Origin: Scilla litardierei
Taxonomy: Eukaryota; Streptophyta; Magnoliopsida; Asparagales; Asparagaceae
NCBI GenBank assembly: GCA_030789695.1
Contig: CM061142.1
Span: forward strand, 353,871,486-353,935,485
Direction of reading: 5' to 3'
DNA: 64,000 bases
Shown here: positions 1 to 13,300 of the stretch, piece by piece
How positions within the stretch are numbered: position 1 is the stretch's first letter
How the letters are laid out: the number at the start of each line of letters is the position of its first letter
Notes under the pieces: model-generated
Told to the model about the DNA's origin: nothing
What the model saw: only the letters and a program-made list of their open reading frames with translations
The model's database searches: none
Position numbers and translations under genes: made by a program

Positions 1-1445
1 TATTCAGACAACTCAAGCATATCATGGCTAACACTAAGTACACATTCAAGACACAAAAAGGCAATCATCGGGATCCTAAAGAACACACACTCATACAAGT
101 CTACACACTCTACCTATACTCATGCATCACGACAACATCACCTACCAAAGGCCTACTCCTATAAACAACTACAAGGACTAATGTCTACACAACCTAAGGA
201 AAAACAGAAACCAGGAGTGTAACGAAATAAGTCGGAAAGGACGAGTTCAATTAAGGCGGGGCAAGGAGATAATCGGTTGGATGGAACGAAAAATATTCTT
301 CAAAATAACTAAATTGATGACGGGAGAATTACGTGTGAAATATGGTATCATATACTTTCAAAAAAATAAATATATATTTACATACTTAAAAGTGGGCAGA
401 TGTAGCAAATTTAAAATTTTTGGAAAAAGTGAGCCGAAGGAAGGATGGGTAGGGTAAGAAACGTTTGTTTTGCAAATGAAGGTGGGTTTACACAAAGATT
501 TTGAAATGTGAGCACGAAGGACATAGAACTGATATAGTAATAAAAATATTGGAGTTTTCTCTAGTTTAGAAAATATTCTAAAAGTACGCGTGGTAAAATT
601 TCGTAGTTTAGAAAAGTAATATAAATATATATATTGGATTATAGAATTTTAAAACTGAAACACGAAAGATGTCGATTTGAAAATAGGTACGATATAGTAA
701 AATAATTTTACGACCAGAGGGGTTTCAAGATCAGCGAAAGAATTTTAACTCATACGAAAAAGAAATTTTGAAGTATATAATATAGGGGTTTTCAAAGGAG
801 TTAAGCTGAGCGAAAGACTTAATAATAAATTTCGAAAATACTTTTAGAGGAAGCAGAATTGGTCAAGAAAGGGATTCGAAGGGTCGACGATAATCGTCAG
901 GAAACTATCACGTGAATCGGGAGACAGGAAAATGTTTGCTCGAAGAATATGTGCAGGATACGAATCGTGAAGAGTTACGATGGAACATTTCGGTCGATAA
1001 CACAAAAGTGTAATGATCAGAGCGACGCTAGAAGTCAGGGGTTCTAATTGCCAGATCGTCTAAGGATCAGGATAACTCAGCTCTAAAACTTCCTAAAGAG
1101 CTAGACTATAATCAGGATCTAAGGGGGAGGTTCCTAAGAGAATTAAGGTTACTTTTCGTTGGGTCCGAAGTCGATGGAGCTGGGCGAGCGACTAAACTAA
1201 AAGAAGGACTCTAGAAATCTAATTTGGTCAGAGCTAGGGAGGGAGAGGCTGCTAAGGTATCCTAAGACGGGTACAGCTAAATCTTAACCAATGCGTCTAA
1301 CTATCAAACTGGGATGTCTACCTAAGTCTTCCTACCATCTAAGACTGGGAAAACCTAATTCAGACTTGTACGTGGATATTAAATGAATGCGATACTTTTA
1401 TTGTTCCGAACTTTTGCATGACCTGCTTGGGCCACCACTAAAACC
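1..1445 (-). mobile_element. Element C: internal region next to its 5' LTR (non-coding)
   Basis: AT- and purine-rich sequence with no usable reading frame. It resembles the right part of the internal region of element J (about 40700-42557), including a shared stretch near 'caaaggcctactc', so C and J belong to one gene-less family. Read on the minus strand it follows the LTR end (...GTGACA at 1446) and carries the motif GTGGCCCAAGCAGGTC at 1420-1435, which recurs at the same place in D, J and K. The rest of the element, including its other LTR, lies left of the window. Calling it a large retrotransposon derivative (LARD) is inference from the visible part and from J. Confidence 0.65.
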
Positions 1446-4400
1446 TGTCACGCCCCGCTTCCCAAAAATACGGAGGCGAAGCGTGACTAAGGCCCGCTTA
1501 GGCCAGAGCTGAGAAGCTCGGACCCAATAAGCGTCTGTAAAGGTACCATTTTAAAAGTTTCAGGTTCTTGCATTAATATAGTTCGAAACAACAGAAAATA
1601 CGGAAAGGAAGTTGCATTCATTAAATAAGAGACGTAATATCCAACAAGTACAAAGTCTAAAAAGGAAAGCCTAAGCGTGGCAACAAACTATCTAAAAGCA
1701 AACTAAAAGTAGTAACCTCTGAAAGTGACGACTAAAAGACCTCAAGGTCTGGTCCTCGTCAGGCACGTGCTCTGGGTCGACGTCCTCGGCTCCTCGTACT
1801 CCAGTGAGTCTGCCTCGTCCACGAGCTCTGGCTGAACACCTGACGTACAGCACCCAAGAAAAAGGAACTGTACGTCAGGTAAAGTCTACAAGAAGGGTTA
1901 GACTTTACTGCAAGTGCACCGAACTTTAAACAACGGTTTACTGGTTGATTAACATGCTGAGGTTCTTTTACACAACAGTTTACTGGTTGATTAGCATGCT
2001 GTGGTTATAACAGGGTAACACAACAGAAAGTAACGTAGCAGGAAAGTAAAACGTAGCAAGTAGTAGTCGTAGCGTGTGCTACCAACTACGGGACTAACCT
2101 ACAGGTGTCAAGACAAGACGGGACGTGACGGGAGAAGACAGGACAAACAGGACGAGACAAGACAAGACAAGTGTGACACGAAGGGTTCACGCCTTACGGT
2201 TCGAGGGGGATCAGACCCTCTTGCCGTGCGCACGCTCAACCCTACCCCAACCCAGGAACTCAGGACAAGAAGCACAGGGATCACTTCCGCTAGGGAAGCA
2301 TCCGAAACGCCCGAAGGCTTTTTGTATAACAGGGATCACTTCCGCAAGGAAAGCATCCGAAACGCCCGCAGGCTTTTTGTATAACATTCACGGGGATCAC
2401 TCTCGCGTGGAGAGCATCCGAAACGCCCGCAGGCTTTTTGTATCACGGGGATCACTTCCGCGGAGGGAAGCATCCGAAACGCCCGCAGGCTTTTTGTATC
2501 ACGGGGATCACTTCCGCGGAGGGAAGCATCCGAAACGCCCGCAGGCTTTTTGTATAACAGTCACGGGGATCACTCTCGCATGGAGAGCATCCGAAACGCC
2601 CGCAGGCTTTTTGTGTAACAGGACAGGACATGACAAGTGTACGAAGTTGTTATTCTAGGGTGTCCACACACACGCACACACATGATAGCCCTACAGCATC
2701 AAAGTTGTTGTCAGGCTCAGACTTCGTCGTCAAGTCTGAGCCGTCAGGAGCGTCCCGGACGCTATCATTTCACGTCCGGTTCTATACATTCACAGTCTAA
2801 CAGTTCTAGCAAACTAAGACCAAAGCACGGTCAAAAACGCAAGTGGGTACACTTGCCTGCGATGGCGAGTGTGTCGTCCTCCCGAAGCGCTTCGTCCAAG
2901 CGTCTCGTCCGTAGAAGTCCGTCTGAAATATCGCCACGGTGACGATGTCAGGTCTCAAATTCATCAAATCCTATTAGGTTTCGTTTCTAGGTTTTCGGGA
3001 CTATCCTATGTGTCAAAAGTCACTTTTTTTTATGTTTCAGCCTAATCGACGATCTATCCTATGTGCACAGTCAACAAAGTCCGTTCGTCGATTTTCTATG
3101 TGAGCAGTGTTTTACTGGTGCAGAAAATAAATTTAGTTACAGTTGTTCGATTTTAGTTAGGTTTTCAGTTTCGCTACGGTGTGGGTTGTGCTACGAGTTA
3201 GGGGACTAACCTTTACGGCATTTGAACGGGGATCGGGCGTCGGGTCCGAAAATGGCAACGGGTCGGTCACCTCCGCTCCTGAAGCGTCTCGTCTCGGCCC
3301 CCGGTGATCGCGACAGGTCGGCATGACATCTCTGTATTAACTGAAATGGTATCAAGCTGGAGAATAATATAACACTCACTCACTTATGTGCTGCCTATCA
3401 CTCATGCTGCTAAAATAGTCTATTACTCATATTAAATTAGGGGCACAAAAAAGTCCTATGATTATCATTCATGCAAAAATCCCTTGATGTTGTACTGTCC
3501 AACATGTTGTCCATAAAGTCACATTTATCTATAAGTTTGCCATTTGTTATAAATGTAAAAGCTCAATGTGATACAAGCTGATATATATACTTATATAAGA
3601 CTAATCAAGATTTATTACTGTTTTGGGTGTTACACTGGTTATACCGTAATAATATAAAATATATATATATAAGTCCACTCCCCCCTACTGTTCACATGCA
3701 ACAACTAATAACCATGGGCACTAACACTTACTGCTAACACTTTCAACCTATTCTCATTTCTCATGCTCATCTCCTTGAATGTCTTGCAAACATTATAACA
3801 GCGTACGTATACTTTCACCTAATGTATTCACAACACCTCCATACACTCACCAATTCGTTTGTAGACAGCGGACGTGCGACGGCGAGTTGGGCTGGAGATG
3901 AGTCCGTGCGGGTGTTTGGAGGCGACCGAGCGGTGACTGGAGGGGGTTGGCCGGACTGAGGGTCGGAGAGCGGGGCTTTGCTGCCGTGGGAAGTAGTCGA
4001 CGGTGAGATCACGAGGCGTCGAGGGTGAGCAGGGACAGGGAGGCGGTGATCGGACGTGCAGGCTGCAGGAGATGGCGAACGGCGTACTGGGGCGGAGACG
4101 GCTTCGGCGGTTGCCGAAGGAGGCGTAGGGCGGAGGAAGTGTTTCGGGGCGGTTCGGGAGGCGGAGAATTGGCCGCCGACGGTCGGTGTGGGCAGCTGAG
4201 GAGGGTGCGCTGGCGGTCGTGCAGTGGCGCCTCCGGTGGCTGCCGTGCGAGTGAGGGCCGCGGCGAGGCTCTGCGACGTCGAACGGTGCCCAGCGGCGAC
4301 AGGGGGCTTCAGGCGGTGATAGGGGGGCTTCAGGCGGCGTCTCCCGGCGATCCTCCGGTGGCTGCGGCGTCGCACGGGCCAGCAGCGGCGGTGGAGGCTT

Positions 4401-5146
4401 CAGGCGGCGGTCGGGGAAGTGTCGTCGGTGGTCGGGATGGCGAGTAGGGGAGGGGTGAACGTGAGAGGGGAGGAGAGATGATAACGGGGTTGGAGAATTG
4501 AGGAGTCGGCGGAAATATTTTTCCTTGCCCTAGGTTTGAGTGCACGTGACCAAAATTAATAGATTAGGGTTTTTAATAATGGAAAAGTTGATATAATCAC
4601 CTAGGGAAAAATGGGGTTAGGTGTGGGAGATAGAGATGAAAGTGTGCAGATTTGGGGTAAGGCTAGAGGGGAATAGAGAAAAAGTTTAGGAAACAAATCA
4701 TGAAATAATTCGAAAGATATAGCGAGATTTGTCACAGATTCGAATTTGAATTGATTGGAAAATCTACGGTCGAGGTTAATCCGCGCGATATCTCTCAAAC
4801 CGGACGTCAGAAAAATATTCCGAAAATACCGGGACGATCGTGGAGACGAGACGCACAGATCTACGAAGCCTGATCGTGCATAACACCTACCAAGAAATTA
4901 CGTAAAATTGGAAACGGCGTTTTGAGCCAAATGACTAAAACGCCCCTATCGTTCAAAGTCGTTTTGCGAGAAAACGAGCCATGAAACGACGTTCCCGAAA
5001 ATTACAATAAAGTCCCACACCCCTAAACGATTGCAACGGCATATCACATCGCTCAAGCCGGAGCTCAGAGGTAGTCAAATAAAAATACGTGTACGATAAA
5101 GCACGTGCACGCAGAAACTACGATCGATCGGAAAGCGGCCGTTACA
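1446..5146 (-). repeat. Element C: 5' LTR (minus-strand orientation)
   Basis: About 3.7 kb bounded on the plus strand by TGTCACGCCCCGC at 1446 and CGGCCGTTACA ending at 5146. The same ends bound the LTRs of J (36620-39031 and 42558-44958). Inside are a GC-rich block (about 3840-4480) and a six-unit tandem array (2276-2622). The LTR interrupts the left LTR of D: sequence from 5147 continues as D and matches D's right LTR from about 10401. The target duplication should be about GAAGA (5147-5151), but its partner is outside the window. Reading frames in the GC-rich block are low-complexity and I do not call them genes. Confidence 0.8.
2276..2622. repeat. Tandem array, six units of about 55-62 bp, inside the C LTR
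   Basis: Six consecutive units start with GGGATCACT and share a core GCATCCGAAACGCCCG followed by AGGCTTTTTGT. The spacer after GGGATCACT varies between TCCGC and CTCGC types, and unit ends vary between TATAACA and TATCACG, sometimes with an added TCACG. No equivalent array is seen at the same place in the J LTRs, so it arose or expanded within the C lineage. Confidence 0.85.
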
Positions 5147-5689
5147 GAAGAAGTTTTTTCTTTCTTATTTGACTTAAGCACAATGAGGGTCTGTGTATTA
5201 AGCTTGGCAGGTTCTTGCTTGCGAACATCAGAACAACACAGAATATCATTATTACACTTCAACATCCAGATTACAAGTACACAAATAAGGTCTAGCATGG
5301 CCATTACAACAGTTACACAAAAGGAAATACACCTGAATAAAGTACAACACAAATATTAATTTATTGCAGCGTTGCGAAAGCACGTCGTTCCTCAGCAGTG
5401 GTCTCCGCGTCCTGGTACTCCTAGTCAACTAACTCAGCCTCAGCGTATGCTCCTCTGCAAAATCTGCCTCAGAACCTGACGTATATTTCACAAAATAAAC
5501 TTCAGGCAAAATATACGTAAGCGAGAGTCGCTCGGAAAGATTTAAAACATTATAAAAGTGGACCCTCGATAAGATAGTAATTTATATAGTTTTTAAAACT
5601 TTGAAGGTGATGGAAACATAACATGTCACAGTTAGACAGGTACGGTAGCGTAAGAAAAACGAGCAAGCATAGCAAAGTGTAGTGTACAA

Positions 5690-5835
5690 AGTAGCGAGCA
5701 TAGCAAGTGTAGTGTGTAAAGTAGCGAGCATGGCAAGTGTAGTGTGCAAAATAGTGAGCATGGCAAGTGTAAGTGTGCAAAGTAGTGGACATGGCAATTG
5801 TAGCGTGCAAGTAGTGAACATGACAAAGTGTGGTA
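5690..5835. repeat. Short tandem repeat (~33 bp unit) in D left LTR
   Basis: About four to five imperfect copies of a unit like GCATGGCAAGTGTAGTGTGC followed by AAAGTAGTGA. The matching array in the partner LTR is at about 10920-11050 and has a somewhat different copy number. Confidence 0.7.
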
Positions 5836-6726
5836 TACAGAGTGACGAGTAGTAAGCTTGGCAAGCACACATAAGCATGATAATAAGATTTCGCAGATTA
5901 CATAAGTTATGATAGCAACTGCAGAAGTAAAGTGCCTAGTATATCATTCAATCTTTTAATCTAGTGACAAGCCCAATGTCCGAGGGCGGAAGAAACTATA
6001 ATTACATCCAAACCAACGGGAGCTACCTGTGGCTCTGTCTCACTGACCCCATCCGGGCGACGGTCGAATTTACCGGTGGGGTGAAATCCAGTATTCAACA
6101 CTCATTTATAATGGAATACCCCATCCAAAGTGTCAACGTGTGTTCTGTATAGTTTAATGTATGCCCCGAGGGCCCAAAATTCCGTAAATACCCCAATGGC
6201 CCAATAATCCATATATATACCCCGATGGGCCAATATCACATTTCATTAGGGTGGACACTTCACAAATAATGGTACAAAAATCAAGGAGAGCATTTTATGT
6301 ACATTATTATAATGACAACAACATTTGATAGTAAAAGCAACCAACATATCACCAGGTTCATTGAGTTTATGCAACAAACTTAAAAGTTGTTAATTTAACA
6401 TTATTAATGACGTACGTTATATCTCGGTATACGATAACAATACTTGCTTGAAGCGATGCGATTTGGGTGTCCATGCGATCGTAACGTGAGGCGCGGTTTT
6501 ATCTGCGAAGTCGGATTTGATATTAAGCTATCAGTGGAAACAATATCAACAAAAATCATATAAGCCCAACTTATACACTATGCAACACTGTGTATATATA
6601 TAACTTACTACTAACATATGGCCAATATAATATATAATATAACAGTACATTTATATAAATTTACGTATATAAATATATATACCAACCGTTATGTAATATG
6701 AATATGTTGTATTGTTTATACATGAA

Positions 6727-6728
<2 letters not shown>

Positions 6729-6806
<78 letters not shown>
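6729..6806. repeat. (TA)n microsatellite, ~39 repeats
   Basis: Uninterrupted TA dinucleotide run of 78 bp. The corresponding place in the partner LTR (about 11930-11950) has no such run, so it expanded in this copy after the two LTRs were made. Confidence 0.95.
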
Positions 6807-6809
<3 letters not shown>

Positions 6810-7852
6810 TAAAATATCCTATATATGTCACAACCCAACACGTATCTATTATATATAAGGCTGCACTAATGTTCACCCGTAATATCGTATCAAAATATTA
6901 ACTCACCGTTGGTAGGTAACGTTGCCGTTGTGTAGACTTATTGCAGCAAGATGCAGATCTGCGTCGTCAGACGGTGAGCTAAGGCAGCGATGTGCTGGAG
7001 GTGGTCCGACGGTGGTCCGGCGGTGCTGTGTGTGGCTTCGAGGGAGGTGCATCGAGCTCCGTACAGCGGCGGCTGTTCGCATGGGGAGGGAACGACATCA
7101 AGAAGGCAAGGAGACGTCTTGAGGTAGGAGGAGGAGATTGGGATCGTGGCGAAGACTGTGGGCGTCGGGGTTGATGCAAGGATGTGGTGGCACCAAGTTG
7201 CAAGGGAGGCAGAGGGTCGGAGGCTGGGATGAGGAGACGAGGCGGGGATGAGGAGATGATGGTGGTCGTGGGGTCGGGGTGTTGCAAGGTTTGGAATGGA
7301 GGAGCGTCCGGCATTTTCGATGGGAGGTGGGGTGTCGGAGATGCGGTGTGGCGCAGCGATATGCGGTGGGACAGGGAGGAGTTGAGCTTGGGCTTGCATG
7401 GCAGTGAGAGAGAGGGAGGCTGGCAGAGTTTGTTAGCGATGGTGGTTTTAGGGCATGTAGTGCTTCGACAGGAGGAGGAGGAGGGAGGCTACGGCGACGT
7501 TCTCGTTTGGAGAGTGGTCACCGGAGTTTTGTGGGAGGAAGGTGACAAGGGTGAGCTGTGGAGATTGTCGAAGTGACACTGGGTGGTGTAAGGCGACGAT
7601 GAGGATGTGGGAAGTGGCAGTGAGGGGGTTGGTGGTCACCGGTGGGGACAAGGTGGTAATTGGGGTGGAGGCGTGGCCTCGCCTGAGTGGTGGCATCGCG
7701 GGCGGACGAGGGGTGCAGTTCAGTGCAAGGAAGGGAAGAAGATCGGAGGGGGGTTCAGAGTTAAAAGGGTGAGATGAAGGTGGTCGGGATTTGAAATGTG
7801 AGTTGCGATTAGGGCGTCGCAGTCGGGGGTCGACGGGGTTGGATTGGCTTTC

Positions 7853-7854
<2 letters not shown>

Positions 7855-7893
<39 letters not shown>
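7855..7893. repeat. (GA)n microsatellite, ~19 repeats
   Basis: GA dinucleotide run of about 39 bp. The partner LTR has only a short GAGAGA stretch at about 12898-12906. Confidence 0.93.
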
Positions 7894-7896
<3 letters not shown>

Positions 7897-8933
7897 GTTC
7901 GGAGCCTGGGGAGATGTAGCTAGGGGATGGTGCTGGGTGTTGTCGACTGTCTTATGGTAGGGAGAGGAGGTCGGAGGGCTAGTGTGTTCAGCATGGGGGA
8001 GAGAGGACGGATGTGGTGTTCTTGGGTCGTCGGAGAGAGGAGTTCGAGGGTTTGGGTTTGGGTTTGTGCGGAGATTGCTGCATGGGCTTTGGGTGCTATG
8101 CGGGCTTGGGTTTGAGGGTTGCTGTGTTGGGAGGAGAAGAATGAGCCTTGGGTTTTATGAATAAGAAGAGGGAAGAATGAAGATGAAGAAGCATGGGTTG
8201 TTGCGATTCATGCATGGAGTGATGCTAGGGTTGTTATGATCATCGGTTGGTGTTTTGGTTAAGATCTTCACGGGAATCACGTGCGTGGACTGGGTTGTGA
8301 TGGTATTCGCGTGCAAAGCGCATGGTAACGTGGGTAGCTTATAATGACAGGGTAGGTGGGTTTAATACGATTTAGATTAGGTTAAGAAAAATAAAATTTG
8401 ATTTAATAAATTAATTTAGTTAAGATATTAGATATATAAAGTTAATCTATTTTTGATATTAGGATTCATTTAAGATTTAATAAGTTTAGATTAGGTTTGG
8501 TAAAATAAGCTCCTTAGGATATTTAGATTTAAATATTTGGATTAGTTAGGATAACTAGGTTATGATTTGATTTAGGAAGATAATCTGGTTAAGTTTGGAT
8601 TGATTTGGGAAATATGTTTAGTTAAGATTAGATATGATTTAGATGATTCGACAAGATATTTAGATTCGGAAATCTAATTTGATCAATCTGATTAAGATTT
8701 GATTAGGAGAGATCGATGTAATCAAGATTTACGATTCTACCCCTGCAATTAACGTCAACCAAAGGTTAACAAAAACATCATTGTGATCGCGAAGTCGCGA
8801 GGATTGCGAATAAGGAATCCGATCACGAGTTCAAGTTCGGGAAAAATAATAATAAAATCCTAAGACAATTATTCAAATAAATCAATAAATGGAAGTTGTA
8901 CGAAATACATACGTTCAGTAACAGATCGTTACA

Positions 8934-10331
8934 TCCTACGCACTTTATAAGAATTTCGTCCCCGGAATTTCTTTAGTTAGGTAATGATCGAGGAACTGCT
9001 AGATAGAGAAAATAACAATAGTAAAAGTAAAAGATACATCTAAGATGTGACATTGCAAAGATAAGTGCGTTTATGATATGAATCATTAAATACGACGTTA
9101 AGACAGGGCTCGGACGTTATCATTCGTTATTGGCTCGTCGTCCCTAACTTCCTCGGTGACCATAGAGTAAGTTTTGTGCGGACTGTGTTCGAACTTGGCC
9201 TGTTGAGGAACTTAACGCTGAGGAGCCAGAGGTGGTTCCTGTTGGGTTGATCCTGACGCTACCATAGTCTGTGTCGCTAGATCATAAGTGCGACGATGGC
9301 AGTTCCTTACAATATGGTCAGGTGCCCTGCACACTAAACACGGGTTCAACAGCACACGACAATACTTCTTGGTGTGCCCTAATCGGTTACATTGGTGACA
9401 CACCAACGTAGATCGGGAGTTGACGGGGTTGCATGCCTCTTGAATTTGGTGGTCTGAATCAGTCGGAGATCATTCCTGGTTAGTTCCATAGGGCGCTTGC
9501 TTCCTCCCATTTGAAGCGCCTTCTTACGCTTCATATTAAGCTCGTGCTTCCTAGCAGCATCCAATACTTCCTGATGAGTGGTCAGATTCGTCGAAGACAT
9601 CGAAGCTTGGATGTCGAGATCCAGACCCTGTAGAAACTGGTACACACAATCTTCGAGATCTTCCACCAGGTGAGGAGAGAAACGACTAAGCATCAAAAAT
9701 TCAACTTCGTACTTGTCAACAGTCTGATTGCCTTGCTCTAGCTTGACTAAATGTTGCTGGAGCTCCCTCTTTGCCGATCTAAGGAAGTACTGAGCATCAA
9801 ATCTCTCTCAAAAGATGGTCCAGTTAATAGGCTTAACCAGACGTGCCTCCTAAGGATCCCACTAGTTCCGAGCATTACCAGTCAGGTGTTTCTTGGCAAC
9901 TTCTACCCAGCCTATATGGTCAATGTGAGAAAGGCTCAAGTCGTCTTCAGTGCTTCGGGCCCATTCTTCAGCTTCTAGTGGGCCTTCCTTTCCAGAAAAA
10001 CTCTTCGGGTTCAGCTCCCGAAACTACTTGGTTCCAGGTTCAGCTCGAGGAGGAGGTGGTGTAGGTTGTGCAGACTGTAGTCCTTGCTGAATCGGTTGGT
10101 ACTGAATGTCCAACATCTCTCTCATGACACCCATAAGTTCGTTGATGTCGGGGACACCATTTCTGATCATTCCATTCCCGTTGCGAGTGTTGGGCTGTCC
10201 CTCCATGCTGCAAACAAAACAAAGTGAACATTTACGTACAAGATTTATCTAGACAATCTAGCTAATAACAACATCCATATTGTTTCGAGTATTTCGCAGA
10301 AAGCAGACCTGCATGGGCCACCACTAAAACC
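8934..10331 (-). mobile_element. Element D: internal region
   Basis: Only 1.4 kb between the LTRs. Read on the minus strand: primer-site region with the 16-bp motif (10306-10321), gag remnant (10206 to 9212), then about 280 bp of non-coding sequence ending in a purine-rich tract before the 3' LTR at 8933. The rc of 8934-8975 reads as '...GGGGACGAAATTCTTATAA...', like the 3' junction of plant Tekay elements. Confidence 0.75.
9212..10206 (-). pseudogene. Gag pseudogene of element D (Ty3/gypsy)
   Basis: This is a broken capsid/nucleocapsid gene. The start ATG at 10206 gives MEGQPNTRNGNG. After an in-frame TAG just past 10026 the same frame continues with FRELNPKSFSGKEGPLEAEE, a typical plant gypsy gag block, then at least two more stops. 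At 9696-9410 it reads RFSPHLVEDLEDCVYQFLQG and the basic linker. A frame change near 9400 leads to two zinc knuckles, CHQCNRLGHTKKYC and CLVCRAPDHIVRNC, both fitting C-x2-C-x4-H-x4-C (the second with small differences). The paired knuckles and gag core are seen directly. Loss of function follows from at least three stops and one frameshift. There is no pol downstream. Confidence 0.85.
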
Positions 10332-13300
10332 TATCACATCCCGCTTCCCATTATACTTGGGAGCAAGAACGCGAGCGGGTCCGCATGTGCTTAAAGCAAA
10401 GAACAAGTACATTTTTCTTTCTTCTTTAACTTAAGCACAATGAGCATCTGTGTATTAAGCTTGGTAGGTTCTTGCTTGCGAACATCAGAACAACACAGAA
10501 TATCATTATTACACTTCAACATCCAGATTACAAGTACACAAATAAGTCCTAGCATGGCCATTACAACGGTTACGCAAAAGTAAATACACTTGAATAAAAT
10601 ACAAAAAAATATTAATTTATTGCAAGGCTGCGAAAGCACATCATTCCTCAGAAGTGGATCTCAGCGTCCTGGTACTCCTAGTCAACTAGCTCAGCCTCAA
10701 GGTATGCTCCTCTGCAAAATCTGTCTTAAAACCTGTCGTATATTTCACAAGATAAACAACATGAAAATATATGTCAGCGAGGGTCGCTCGGCAAGATTTA
10801 AAACATTCGAAAGGTGGGCCCTTGGCAAGATAGCAATTTATATAGTTTACAAAACTTTGAAGGCGAGGGAAACATAACATGGCACAGTTAGAAAGGTATG
10901 GCCGTGTGAGAAAAATGTGCGAGCATAGCAAAGTGCAGTGTACAAAATAGTGAGCATGGCAAGTGTAGTGTGCAAAGAAGTGGACATGGCAATTGTAGTG
11001 TGCAAAGTAATGGACATGGCAACTGTAGTGTGCAAGTAGTGAATATGACAAAGTGTGGCGTACAGAGTGACGAGTATGATAATAAGATTTAGCAGATTAC
11101 ACAACTTATGATTGCAACAGCAGAAGTAAAGTGCTTAGTATGTCATTCAATCTTTTAATATAGTGACAAGCCCAATGTCCGAGGGCGGAAGAAACTGCAA
11201 TTACACCGAAACCAACGGGAGCTACCCGTGGCTCTGTACTCACCGACCACATCCGGGTGATGGTCGAATTTACCGGTGGGATGAAATCCAGCATTCTGCA
11301 CTCTACTACAATGGACTACCACACCCAAAGTGTCAACGTATGTTCTGTATAGTTCAATGTATGCCCCGAGGGCCCAACATTCCGTAAATGCCCCGAGGGC
11401 CCAATAGTCCGTATTTGCCCCGAGGGACCAATATCACATTTCATTAGGGTGGACACTCCACAAATAATGGTACAACAATCAAGGAGAGCATTTTATGTAC
11501 ATTATTATAATGACAACGACATTTTGATAGTAAAAGCAACCAACATATCACCAGGTTCATTAAGTTTAAGCAACAAACTTAAAAAGTTGTTATTTTAGCA
11601 TTATTAACGACGTACGTTATATCTCGGTATACGATAAAAATACTTGCCTGAAGCAATGCGATTTAGGTGCCCACGCGATCATAACATGAGGCGCAGTTTT
11701 ATCTGCGAAGTCGGATTTGATATTAAGCTATCAGTGGAAATAATATCAATATAAATCATATTAGCCAAACTTATACACTATGCTACACTGTGTGTATATA
11801 TATAGCTTACTACTAACATACCGCTAATATAACATATATAATATAACAGTACATTAATATAAATTTACGTATATTAATATATATACTAACCATTATATAA
11901 TATGAATATGTTGTATTGTGCATACATGAACTATTATATTTACTATAGACTAACCTAATCTATATATGTCACAACCCTACATGTATCTATTATATATATA
12001 AGGCTGCACTACTGTTCACCCATAATAACGTATCAAAATATTAACTCACCGACGATAGTTAACATTGCCATTGTGTAGACTTGTTGTAGTGAGATGCGGA
12101 TCTGCGGAATCGAACGGCGAGCTAAGGCAGCGACGTGCTGGCAGTGGTTTGACGGTGTTGCGTGCAACTTCGAGGGAAGTGCGACGAGCTCTGAACGGTG
12201 ACGACTGTTCGCGTAGGGAGGGAACGACAGCGAGAAGGGCTGCCGGCGTCTTGTGATAGGAGGAGGAGATCGGGATTGTGGCGAAGACTGGGGGTAGCGG
12301 GGCGGATGCAAGGAGGTGGTGGCACCGAGTTGAGTGGGAGGTGGAGGGTCGGAGGCTTGGATGAGGAGACGAGGCGGGATGAGGAGACAATGGTGGTCGT
12401 GGGGTTGGGGTGCTGTGAGGTTTGGAATGGAGGAGCGTCCGACAGTTTCGATGGGAGGTGGGGGTTGTTGGGGATGCAGTGTGGTGTGGCGATGTGCGGT
12501 GGGGCAGGGAGGAGTTGAGCTTGGGCTTGCATGATGGTGAGAGAGAGGGAGGCTGGCAGAGTGGTCGCTGGAGATTTGTGGGAGGAAGGCGACGAGGGTG
12601 AGATGTGGAGGCTGTCGGAGTGACGCTGGGTGGTGTAGGGCAAACGGTGGGGGTGTGGGAAGTGGCGGTGAGGGGGTTGGTGGTCGTTAATGGGGACAAG
12701 GTGGCAGTCAGGGTGGAGGCGTGGGCTCGCCTGAGTGGTGGGTCGCGTGCTGACGAGGGGCGCTGTTTGATGCAAGGAAAGGAAGAAGATCGGGGGGTTC
12801 GGAGTTGAAGACGGTGAGATGAAGGTGGTCAAGATTTGCGGTGTGGGTTGCGGTTGGGGTGTGGCAGTGGGGGGTCGACGGGGTTGGATTGGCTTTCAAG
12901 AGAGACAGGAGGTTTGGAGCTTGGGAAGTTGTAACGAGGGGATGGGGCTGGGTATTGTCGGCGGTCTTGTGGTAGGGGGAGGAGATCGGAGGGCTAGTTT
13001 GTTCGGCGTCGGGAAGAAAGGTCGACGGTGGTGTTCTTGGGTCATCGGAGAGAGGAGTTTGAGGGGTTGGGTGTGGGTTTGTGCAGAGATCGTTGCATGT
13101 GCTTTGGGTGCTGTGCATGCTTGGGTTTGAGGGTTGCTGTGTTGGGAGGAGAAGAATGAGCCTTGGGTTTTATGAAGAAGAAGAGGGAAGAACGAAGATG
13201 AAGAAGCGTGGGTTGTTGCGATTCATGTATGGAGTGATGCTAGGGCTGTTACGATCATGGGTTGGTGTTTTGGTTAAGAACTTCACTGGGATCACGTGCG

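Larger units (their letters stand above)
5147..8933 (-). repeat. Element D: 3' LTR (minus orientation), truncated at left by C
   Basis: Collinear with 10401-13949: both contain the stretch starting CTTAAGCACAATGAG, a run of ~33-bp repeats, an AT-rich block, a GC-rich block (about 6910-8330) and the AT-rich tail ending in CGTTACA at 8933. It differs from the partner LTR by a 78-bp TA run and a 39-bp GA run. Pro/Ser-rich reading frames in the GC-rich block differ in length and phase from those in the partner LTR and are not called as genes. Confidence 0.8.

Noticed and set aside
3815..4447. Two overlapping frames on opposite strands in the C LTR GC block
   Set aside because: Same reasoning: compositional open frames inside an LTR, with no recognisable domain.
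6661..6901. Ile/Tyr repeat peptides
   Set aside because: Translation of a TA microsatellite.
12046..12832. Pro/Ser/Thr-rich minus-strand frames of 217 and 236 codons in the D right LTR
   Set aside because: Low complexity, overlapping each other in different phases, not preserved at equal length in the left LTR. They lie in LTR leader sequence.
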